Below, one piece after another: positions 28,017 through 40,101 of a stretch of 64,000 bases of DNA; the first letter of the stretch is position 1, and every line of letters begins with the position of its first letter. The position numbers were made by a program, and so were the translations under genes. The notes beneath the pieces are model-generated. The model ran no database searches. It was not told the DNA's origin and worked only from the letters and a program-made list of their open reading frames with translations. Source of the DNA: Meconema thalassinum (Eukaryota > Arthropoda > Insecta > Orthoptera > Tettigoniidae); assembly GCA_946902985.2 (NCBI GenBank), contig OX336388.2, positions 1,697,467,978 through 1,697,531,977 of the forward strand, read 5' to 3'.

Positions 28017-31000
28017 GGTTACTGTAACATCGTTTCTAATTATGTGAAGTAACTGTAACTTCGATACGAATTATGACAAGTAACTGTAACTTAGATACTT
28101 ATTATGACAGGTAACTTTAATTTCGATTCAAATTATGGCAGGTAACTGTAACTTCGATACTAATTATGACAGGTAACAGTAACTTCGATACTAATTATGA
28201 CAAGTAACTATAACTTCGATACAAATTATGACAGGTAACTGTAACGTCGATACTAATTATGACAAGAAACTCTAAATTCGTTACTAATTATGACAAGTAA
28301 CAGTAATTTTGATAAAAAATTATGGTAGGTAACTATAACTTCAATACTAATTATGACAGGTAACATTAACTTCGATACTTATTATGACAGGTAACTGTAA
28401 CTTCGTTACTAATTATGACAAGTAACTTTAATTTCGATACTAATTATGGCAGGTAACTGTAACTTCGTTACTAATTATGACAAGTCCCTATAATTTCGAT
28501 ACAAATTATGGCAGGTAACTGTAACTTCGATACTAATTATGTCAGGTAACAGTAACTTCGATACTAATTATGACAGGAAACTGTAACTTCGTTACTAATT
28601 ATGACAATTAGCAGTAATTTCGATACAAATTATGACAGGTAACTGTAACTTCGTTACTAATTATGACAAGTAACTGTAATTTCGATACAAATTATGGCAG
28701 GTAACAGTACCTTCGATACTAATTATGACAGGTAACTGTAACTTCGATACTAATTATGACAAGGAACTGTAATTTCGATACAAATTATGGCAGGTAACTG
28801 TAACATTGATACTAATTATGACAGGTAACAGTAACTTCGATACTAATTATGACAGGTAACAGTAACTTCGATACTAATTATGACAAGTAACTACAACTTC
28901 GTTACTAATTATGACAAGTAACTCTAATTTTAGATTAAAAAAATATGGCAGGTAATTGTAACTTCGATACTAATTAATACAGGTAACAGTAACTTCGATA
29001 CTAATTATGACAGGTTACTGTAACATCGTTTCTAATTATGTGAAGTAACTGTAACTTCGATACTAATTATGACAAGTAACTGTAAATTAGATACTTATTA
29101 TGACAGGTAACATTAATTTCGATTCAAATTATGGCAGGTAACTGTAACTTCGATACTAATTATGACAGGTAACAGTAACTTCGATACTAATTATGACAAG
29201 TAACTATAACTTCGATACAAATTATGACAGGTAACTGTAACGTCGATACTAATTATGACAAGAAACTCTAAATTCGTTACTAATTATGACAAGTAACAGT
29301 AATTTTGATAAAAAATTATGGTAGGTAACTATAACTTCAATACTAATTATGACAGGTAACAGTAACTTCGATACTAATTATGACAGGTAAATGTAACTTC
29401 GTTACTAATTATGACAAGTAACTTTAATTTCGATACTAATTATGGCAGGTAACTGTAACTTCGTTACTAATTATGACAAGTCCCTATAATTTCGATACAA
29501 ATTATGGCAGGTAACTGTAACTTTGATACTAATTATGTCAGGTAACAGTAACTTCGATACTAATTATGACAGGAAACTGTAACTTCGTTACTAATTATGA
29601 CAATTAGCTGTAATTTCGATACAAATTATGACAGGTAACTGTAACTTCGTTACTAATTATGACAAGTAACTGTAATTTCGATACAAATTATGGCAGGTAA
29701 CAGTACCTTCGATACTAATTATGACAGGTAACTGTAACTTCGATACTAATTATGACAAGGAACTGAAATTTCGATACAAATTATGGCAGGTAACTGTATC
29801 ATTGATACTAATTATGACAGGTAACTGTAACTTCGATACTAATTATGACAAGTAACTGTAACTTCGTTACTAATTATGACAAGTAACTCTAATATTGATA
29901 AAAAATTATGGCAGGTAACTGTAACTTCGATACTAATTAATACAGGGAACAGTAACTTCGATACTAATTATGACAGGTTACTGTAACATCGTTACTAATT
30001 ATGTCAAGTAACTGTAACTTCGATACTAATTATGACAAGTAACTGTAACTTCGATACTTATTATGACATGTAACTGTAACCTCATTACTAATTATGACAA
30101 GAAACTGTAACTTCGATACTAATTATGACAGGTAACTGTAACTTCGATACTAATTATGACAAGTAACTGTAATTTCGATACAAATTTTGGAAGGTAACTG
30201 TAACTTCGATACTAATTATGACAGGTATCAGTAACTTCGATACTAATTATGACAAGTAACTGTAACTTCGATACTAATTTTGACAGGAAACTGTAACTTC
30301 GTTACTAATTATTACAAGTAACTGTAATTTCGATACAAATTATGGCAGGTAACTCTAACTTCGATACTAATTATGACAGGTAACAGTAACTTCGATACTA
30401 ATTATGGCAGGTAACTGTAACTTCGATACTAATTATGACAGGTAACAATAATTTCGATACTAATTATGACAACTAACTGTAACTTCGATACTAATTATGA
30501 CAGGTAACTGTAACTTCGTTACTAATTATGACAAGTAACTGTAATTTCGTTACAAATTATGGCAGGTAATTGTAATTTCGATACTAATTATGACAGGTAA
30601 CAGTAACTTCGATACTAATTATGACAAGTAACAGTAATTTCGATACTTATTATGACAAGTAACTGTAACTTCGATACTAATTATGACAGGTAACTGTAAC
30701 TTCGTTACTAATTATGACAAGTAACTGTAATTTCGATACAAATTTTGTCAGGTAATTGTATCTTCGATACTGATTATGACAGGTAACAGTAACTTCGATA
30801 CTAATTATGACAGGAAACTGTAACTTCGTTACTAATTATGACAAGTAACTGTAATTTCGATACAAATTATGACAGGTAACTGTAACTTCGTAACTAATTA
30901 TGACAAGTAACTGTAATTCCGATACAAATTATGGCAGGTAACAGTACCTTCGATACTAATTATGACAGGTAACTGTAACTTCGATACTAATTATGACAAG

Positions 31001-32976
31001 GAACCGTAACATCGATACAAATTATGGTAGGTAACTGCAACTTCAATACTAATTATGACAGGTAACCGTAACTTCGATAATCATTATGACAGGTAACTGT
31101 AACTTCGTTACTATTTTTGACAAGTCCCTGTAATTTCGATACAAATTATGGCAGGTAACTGTAACTTTGATACCAATTATGACAGGTAACAATAACTTCG
31201 ATACTAATTATGACAGGTAATTGCAACTTCGTTACTAATTATGATATGTAACTGTAATTTCGATACAAATTATGGCAGGTAACAGTACCTTCGATACTAA
31301 TTATGACAGGTAACTGTAACTTCGATACTAATTATGACAAGGAACCGTAACATCGATACAAATTATGGCAGGTAACTGTAACTTTGATACTAATTATGAC
31401 AGGTAAAAGTAACTTCGATACTAATTATGACAAGTAACTGTAACTTCGTTACTAATTATGACAAGTAACTCTAATTTTGATTAAAAAATTATGGCAGGTA
31501 ACTGTAACTTCGATACTAATTAGTACAGGTAACAGTAACTTCGATACTAATTATTACAGGTTACTGCAACATCGTTTCTAATTATGTGAAGTAACTGTAA
31601 CTTCGATACTAATTATGACAGGTAACTGTAACTTCGATACTTATTATGACAGGTAACTGTAATTTCGATACAAATTATGGCTGGTAACTGTAACTTCGAT
31701 ACTAATTATGACAGGTAACAGTAACTTCGATACTAATTATGACAAGTAACTACAACTTCGTTACTAATTATGACAAGTAACTCTAATTTTGATTAAAAAA
31801 ATATGGCAGGTAATTGTAACTTCGATACTAATTCATACAGGTAACAGTAACTTCGATACTAATTATGACAGGTTACTGTAACATCGTTTCTAATTATGTG
31901 AAGTAACTGTAACTTCGATACTAATTATGACAAGTAACTGTAACTTAGATACTTATTATGACAGGTAACTTTAATTTCGATACAAATTATGGCAGGTAAC
32001 TGTAACTTCGATACGAATTATGACAGGTAACAGTAACTTCGATACTAATTATAACAAGTAACTATAACTTCGATACAAATTATGACAGGTAACTGTAACG
32101 TCGATACTAATTATGAAAAGAAACTCTAAATTCTTTACTAATTATGACAAGTAACAGTAATTTTGATAAAAAATTATGGTAGGTAACTATAACTTCAAAT
32201 AGGTAACAGTAACTTCGATACTAATTATGACAGGTAACTGTAACTTCGTTACTAATTATGACAAGTAACTTTAATTTCGATACTAATTATGGCAGGTAAC
32301 TGTAACTTCGTTACTAATTATGACAAGTCCCTATAATTTCGATACAAATTATGGCAGGTAACTGTAACTTCGATACTAATTATGTCAGGTAACAGTAACT
32401 TCGATACTAATTATGACAGGAAACTGTAACTTCGTTACTAATTATGACAATTAGCTGTAATTTCGATACAAATTATGACAGGTAACTGTAACTTCGTTAC
32501 TAATTATGACATGTAACTGTAATTTCGATACAAATTATGGCAGGTAACAGTACCTTCGATACTAATTATGACAGGTAACTGTAACTTCGATACTAATTAT
32601 GACAAGGAACTGTAATTTCGATACAAATTATGGCAGGCAACTGTAACATTGATACTAATTATGACAGGTAACAGTAACTTCGATACTAATTATGACAAGT
32701 AACTGTAACTTCGTTACTAATTATGACAAGTAACTGTAACTTCGATACTAATTATGTCAAGTAACTGTAACTTCGATACTTATTATGACAGGTAACTGTA
32801 ACTTCATTACTAATTATGACAAGAAACTGTAACTTCGATACTAATTATGACAGGTAACTGTAACTTCGATACTAATTATGACAAGTAACTGTAATTTCGA
32901 TACAAATTTTGGAAGGTAACTGTAACTTCGATACTAATTATGACAGGTATCAGTAACTTCGATACTAATTATGACA
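28017..32976. repeat. HOR unit IV, about 4,960 bp, with internal losses
   Basis: Same order as unit III at first, with core blocks at 28,121 and 29,117 (both +5,282) and a third at 31,975. It is shorter because of separate losses. Six monomers are missing at about 31,026, where a C-type ACAAATTATGG joins directly to TAGGTAACTG. Eleven bases are missing inside one monomer at 32,193. About three monomers are missing at about 32,740. After 32,976 the palindromic boundary variant that would start another unit is absent and a different HOR begins. Divergence from unit III is clearly higher than between II and III. Confidence 0.82.
32193..32212. repeat. 20-bp truncated monomer
   Basis: The monomer that begins CTTCAATACTAATTATGAC in other core blocks here reads CTTCAAATAGGTAACAGTAA, 20 bp instead of 31. 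Eleven bases, about one helical turn, are lost between short AT-rich stretches. It lies inside the core block starting at 31,975. This is one of two clear deletions in the window that do not respect the monomer register. Confidence 0.88.
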
Positions 32977-35900
32977 AGTAACTGTAATTTCGATACAAAT
33001 TATTGCAGGTAACTCTAACTTTGATACTAATTATGACAGGTAACAGTAACTTCGATACAAATTATGGCAGGTAACTGTAACTTCGATACTAATTATGACA
33101 GGTAACAGTAATTTCGATACTAATTATGACAACTAACTGTAACTTCGATACTAATTATGACAGGCAACTGTAACATTGATACTAATTATGACAGGTAACT
33201 GTAATTTCGTTACAAATTATGGCAGGTAATTGTAATTTCGATACTAATTATGACAGGTAACAGTAACTTCGATACTAATTATGACAAGTAACAGTAACTT
33301 CGATACTTATTATGACAAGTAACTGTAACTTCGATACTAATTATGACAGGTAACTGTAACTTCGTTACTAATTATGACAAGTAACTGTTATTTCGATACA
33401 AATTTTGGCAGGTAACTGTAACTTCGATACTGATTATGACAGGTAACAGTAACTTCGATACTAATTATGACAGGAAACTGTAACTTCGTTACTAATTATG
33501 ACAAGTAACAGTAATTTCGATACAAATTATGACAGGTAACTGTAACTTCGTAACTAATTATGACAAGTAACTGTAATTCCGATACAAATTATGGCAGGTA
33601 ACAGTACCTTCGATACTAATTATGACAGGTAACTGTAACTTCGATACTAATTATGACAAGGAACTGTAATTTCGATACAAATTATGGCAGGTAACTGTAA
33701 CTTCGATACTAATTATGACAGGTAACAGTAACTTCGATACTAATTATGACAAGTAACTATAACTTCTAATCAAATTAATACAGGTAACTGTAACCTCGAT
33801 ACTAATTATGACAAGAAACTCTAACTTCGTTACTAATTATGACAAGTAACAGTAATTTTGATAAAAAATTATGGTAGGTAACTGTAACTTCAATACTAAT
33901 TATGACAGGTAACAGTAACTTCGATACTTATTATGACAGGTAAGTGTAACTTCGTTACTATTTATGACAAGTCCCTGTAATTTCGATACAAATTATGGCA
34001 GGTAACTGTAACTTTGATACCAATTATGACAGGTAACAATAACTTCGATACTAATTATGACAGGTATCTGTAACTTCGTTACTAATTATGACATGTAACT
34101 GTAATTTCGATACAAATTATGGCAGGTAACAGTACCTTCGATACTATTTATGACAGGTAACTGTATCTTCGATACTAATTATGACAAGGAACCGTAACTT
34201 CGATACAAATTATGGCAGGTAACTGTAACATTGATACTAATTATGACAGGTAAAAGTAACTTCGATACTAATTATGACAAGTAACTGTAACTTCGTTACT
34301 AATTATGACAAGTAACTCTAATTTTGATTAAAAAATTATGGCAGGTAACTGTAACTTCGATACTAATTAATACAGGTAACAGTAACTTCGATACTAATTA
34401 TGACAGGTTACTGTAACATCGTTTCTAATTATGTGAAGTAACTGTAACTTCGATACTAATTATGACAAGTAACTGTAACTTCGATACTTATTATGACAGG
34501 TAACTGTAATTTCGATACAAATTATGGCTGGTAACTGTAACTTCGAAACTAATTATGACAGGTAACAGTAACTTCGATACTAATTATGACAAGTAACTAC
34601 AACTTCGATACAAATTATGACAGGTAACTGTAACTTCGATACTAATTATGACAAGGAACTGTAATTTCGATACAAATTATGGCAGGTAACTGTAACTTTG
34701 ATACTAATTATGACACGTAACAGTAACTTCGATACTAATTATGACAAGTAACTGTAACTTCGTTACTAATTATGACAAGTAACTCTAATTTTGATAAAAA
34801 ATTATGGCAGGTAACTGTAACTTCGATACTAATTAATACAGGGAACAGTAACTTCGATACTAATTATGACAGGTTACTGTAACATCGTTACTAATTATGT
34901 CAAGTAACTGTAACTTCGATACTAATTATGACAAGTAACTGTAACTTCGCTACTTATTATGACAGGTAACTGTAACTTCATTACTAATTATGACAAGAAA
35001 CTGTAACTTCGATACTAATTATGACAGGTAACTGTAAATTCGATACTAATTATGACAAGTATCTGTAATTTCGATACAAATTTTGGAAGGTAACTGTAAC
35101 TTCGATACTAATTATGACAGGTATCAGTAACTTCGATACTAATTATGACAAGTAACTGTAACTTCGATACTTATTTTGACAGGTAACTGTAATTTCGTTA
35201 CTTATTATGACATGTAACTGTTATTTCGATAGAAATTATGGCAGGTAACTCTAACTTCGATACTAATTATGACAGGTAACAGTAACTTCGATACTAATTA
35301 TGGCAGGTAACTGTAACTTCGTTACTAATTATGACAGGTAACTGTAACTTCGTTACTAATTATGACAAGTAACTGTAATTTCGTTACAAAATATGGCAGG
35401 TAATTATAATTTCGATACTATTTATGACAGAAACAGTAACTTCGATACTAATTATGACAAGTAACAGTAACTTCGATACTAATTATGACAAGTAACTGTA
35501 ACTTCGATACTAATTATGACAGGTAACTGTAACTTCGTTACTAATTATGACAAGTAACTGTAATTTCGATACAAATTTTGGCAGGTAACTGTAACTTCGA
35601 TACTAATTATGACAGGTAACAGTAACTTCGATACTAATTATGACAGGAAACTGAAACTTCGTTACTAATTATGACAAGTTACTGTAATTTCGATACAAAT
35701 TATGACAGGTAACTGTAACTTCGTAAATAATTATGACAAGTAACTGTAATTTCGATACAAATTATGGCAGGTATTAGTACCTTCGATACTAATTATTACA
35801 GGTAACTGTAACTTCGATACTAATTATGACAAGGAACTGTAATTTCGATACAAATTATGGCAGGAACTGTAACTTCGATACTAATTATGTCAGGTAACAG

Positions 35901-38900
35901 TAACTTCGATACTAATTATGACAAGTAACTATAACTTCGAATCAAATTGTGACAGGTAACTGTAACTTCGATACTAATTATGACAAGAAAATCTAACTTC
36001 GTTACTAATTATGACAAGTAACAGTAATCTTGATAAAGAATTATGGTAGGTAACTGTAACATCAATACTAATTATGACAGGTAACAGCAACTTCGATACT
36101 AATTATGACAGGTAACTGTACCTTCGTTACTAATTATGATAAGTAACTTTAATTTCGATACTAATTATGGCAGGTAACTGTAACTTCGTTACTAATTATG
36201 AAATGTCCCTGTAATTTCGATACAAATTATGGCAGGTAACTGTAACTTCGATACTAATTATGTCAGGTAACAGTAACTTCGGTACTAATTATGACAGGGA
36301 ACTGTAACTTCGTTACTAATTATGACAATTAACTGTTATTTCGATACAAATTATGACAGGTAACTGTAACTTCGTTACTAATTATGACAAGTAACTGTAA
36401 TTTCGATACAAATTATGGCAGGTAACAGTACCTTTGATACTAATTATGACAGGTAACCTTAACTTCGATACTAATTATGACAAGGAACCGTAACTTCGAT
36501 ACAAATTATGGCTAGTAGCTGTAACTTTGATACTAATTACGACAGGTAACAGTTACTTCGATACTAATTATGAGAAGTAACTGTAACTTCGATACTAATT
36601 ATGACAGCTAACTGTAAATTCGTTACTAATTATGACAAGTAACTCTAATTTCGATACAAATTATAGCAGGTAATTGTAATTTCGATAATAATTATGACAG
36701 ATAACAGTAACTTCGATACTAATTATGACAAGTAACAGTAACTTCGATACTAATTATGACAAGTAACTGTAACTTCGATACTAATTATGACAGGTAACTG
36801 TAACTTCGTTACTAATTATGACAAGTAACTGTAATTTCGATACAAATTTTGGCAGGTAACTGTAACATCGATAATTATTATGACAGGTAACTGTAACTTC
36901 GATACTAATTATGACAAGTAGCTATAACTTCGATACAAATTATGACAGGTAACTGTAACGTCGATACTAATTATGACAAGAAACTCTAACTTCGTTACTA
37001 ATTATGACAAGTAACAGTAATTTTGATAAAAAATTATGGAAGGTAACTGTAACTTCAATACTAATTATGACAGGTAACAGTAACTTCGATACTAATTATG
37101 ACAGGTAACTGTAACTTCGTTACTAATTATGACAAGTAACTGTAATTTCGATACAAATTATGGCAGGAAACTCTAACTTCGATACTAATTATGACAGGTA
37201 ACAATAACTTCGATACTAATTATGGCAGGTAACTGTAACTTCGATACTAATTATGACAGGTAACAGTAATTTCGATACTAATTATGACAAGTAACTGTAA
37301 CTTCGATACTAATTATGACAGGTAACTGTAACTTCGTTACTAATTATGACAAGTAACTCTAATTTCGTTACAAATTATGGCAGGTAATTGTAATTTCGAT
37401 ACTAATTATGACAGGTAACAGTAACGTCGATACTAATTATGACAAGAAACTCTAACTTCGTTACTAATTATGACAAGTAACAGTAATTTTGATAAGAAAT
37501 TATGGTAGGTAACTGTAACTTCAATACTAATTATGACAGGTAACAGTAACTTCGATACTAATTATGACAGGTAACTGTAACTTCGTTACTAATTATGACA
37601 AGTAACTTTAATTTCGGTACTAATTATGGCAGGTAACTGTAACTTCGTTACTAATTATGACAAGTCCCTATAATTTCGATACAAATTATGGCAGGTAACT
37701 GTAACTTCGATACTAATTATGTCAGGTAGCAGTAACTTCGATACTAATTATGACAGGAATCTGTAACTTCGTTACTAATTATGACAAGTAGCTGTAATTT
37801 CGATACAAATTATGACAGGTAACTGTATCTTCGTTACTTATTATGACAAGTAACTGTAATTTCGATACAAATTATGGCAGGTAACAGTACCTTCGATACT
37901 AATTATGACAGGTAACTGTAACTTCGATACTAATTATGACAAGGAACTGTAATTTCGATACAAATTATGGCAGGTAACAGTACCTTCGATACTAATTAAG
38001 ACAGGTAACAGTAACTTCGATACTAATTATGACAGGTAACTGTAACTTCGTTACTATTTATGACAAGTCCCTGTAATTTCGATACAAATTATGGCAGGTA
38101 ACTGTAACTTCGTTACTAATTATGACAAGTAACTGTAATTTCGTTACAAATTATGGCAGGTAATTGTAATTTCGATACTAATTATGACAGGTAACAGTAA
38201 CTTCGATACTAATTATGACAAGTAACTATAACTTCTAATCATATTATTACAGGTAACTGTAAATTCGATACTAATTATGACAAGAAACTCTAACTTCGTT
38301 ATTAATTATGACAAGTAACAGTAACTTTGATAAATAAATATGGTAGATAACTGTAACTTCAATACCAATTATGAAAGGTAACAGTAACTTCGATACTAAT
38401 TATGACAGGGAACTGTAACTTCGTTACTAATTATGACAATTAACTGTAATTTCGATACAAATTATGACAGGTAACTGTAACTAAGTTACTAATTATGACA
38501 TGTAACTGTAATTTCGGTACAAATTATGGCAGGTAACAGTACCTTCGATACTAATTATGACAGGTAACTGTAACTTCGATACTAATTATGACAAGGAACC
38601 GTAACTTCGATACAAATTATGGCAGGTAACTGTAACTTTGATACTAATTATGACAGGTAAAAGTAACTTCGATACTAATTATGACAAGTAACTGTAACTT
38701 CGTTACTAATTATGACAAGTAACTCTAATTTCGATAAAAAAATATGGCAGGTAATTGTAACTTCGATACTAATTAATACAGGTAACAGTAACTTCGATAC
38801 TAATTATGACAGGTTACTGTAACATCGTTTCTAATTATGTGAAGTAACTGTAACTTCGATACTAATTATGACATGTAACTGTAACTTAGATACTTATTAT

Positions 38901-40101
38901 GACAGGTAACTGTAATTTCGATACAAATTATGGCAGGTAACTGTAACTTCGATACTAATTATGACAGGTAACAGTAACTTCGATACTAATTATGACAAGT
39001 AACTATAACTTCGATACAAATTATGACAGGTAACTGTAACGTCGATACTAAGTATGACAAGAAACTCTAAATTCGTTACTAATTATGACAAGTAACAGTA
39101 ATTTTGAAATAAAATTATGGTAGGTAACTATAACTTCAATACTAATTATGACAGGTAACAGTAACTTCGATACTAATTATGACAGGTAACTGTAACTTCG
39201 TTACTAATTATGACAAGTAACTTTAATTTCGATACTAATTATGCCAGGTAACTGTAACTTCGTTACTAATTATGACAAGACCCTATAATTTCGATACAAA
39301 TTATGGCAGGTAACTGTAACTTCGATACTAATTATGTCAGGTAACAGTAACTTCGATACTAATTATGACAGGAAACTGTAACTTCGTTACTAATTATGAC
39401 AATTAGCTGTAATTTCGATACAAATTATGACAGGTACCTGTAACTTCGTTACTAATTATGACAAGTAACTGTAATTTCGATACAAATTATGGCAGGTAAC
39501 AGTACCTTCGATAATAATTATGACAGGTAACTGTAACATCGATACTAATTATGACAAGGAACTGTAATTTCGATACAAATTATGGCAGGTAACTGTAACA
39601 TTGATACTAATTATGACAGGTAACAGTAACTTCGATACTAATTATGACAAGTAACTGTAACTTCGTTACTAATTATGACAAGTAACTCTAATATTGATAA
39701 AATATTATGGCAGGTAACTGTAACGTCGATACTAATTAATACAGGGAACAGTAACTTCGATACTAATTATGACAGGTTACTAATTATGTCAAGTAACTGT
39801 AACTTCGATACTAATTATGACAAGTTACTGTAACTTCGATACTTATTATGACAGGTAACTGTAACTTCATTACTAATTATGACAAGAAACTGTAACTTCG
39901 ATACTAATTATGACAGGTAACTGTAACTTCGATACTAATTATAACAAGTAACTGTAATTTCGATACAAATTTTGGAAGGTAACTGTAACTTCGATATTAA
40001 TTATGACAGGTATCAGTAACTTCGATACTAATTATGACAAGTAACTGTAACTTCGATACTAATTTTGACAGGAAACTGTAACGTCGTTATTAATTATGAC
40101 A
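32977..40101. repeat. HOR unit V, about 7,125 bp, mosaic
   Basis: Positions about 32,977-36,020 match about 40,102-43,265. The offset is 7,125 at three checks: TTTTGGCAGG near 33,404/40,529, TCTAATCAAATTA at 33,767/40,892, and GTTTCTAATT at 34,421/41,546. After about 34,600 the offset rises to 7,250, a gain of four monomers in the later copy (near 41,750-41,880). The unit is a mosaic. At 36,480-36,900 it holds GGCTAGTAGCTG, TGACAGCTAACTG and GATAATTATTATG monomers typical of the right part. From 37.4 kb it returns to left-type order, with a core block starting at 38,916. No non-satellite sequence is present. Confidence 0.78.
39755..39802. repeat. Two monomers fused by a 14-bp deletion
   Basis: The usual order is GGTTACTGTAACATCGTTACTAAT. 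Here GGTTAC joins directly to TAATTATGTC, so two monomers occupy 48 bp instead of 62. The 14 missing bases lie between two direct GTTAC repeats, one of which remains. This is the expected product of slippage or single-strand annealing at a 5-bp direct repeat. The GTTAC/GTAAC palindrome is destroyed in this copy. Confidence 0.87.

Noticed and set aside
17520..28514. Near-identity of units II and III as certain proof of a recent duplication
   Set aside because: It is kept as a finding but not as proof. The same pattern could come from an assembly error in a repeat, and read depth is not available here.
32149..32215. Possible junction with non-satellite DNA at the CTTCAAATAGG sequence
   Set aside because: Both sides are ordinary core-block monomers. 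The odd sequence is fully explained by an 11-bp deletion within one monomer.
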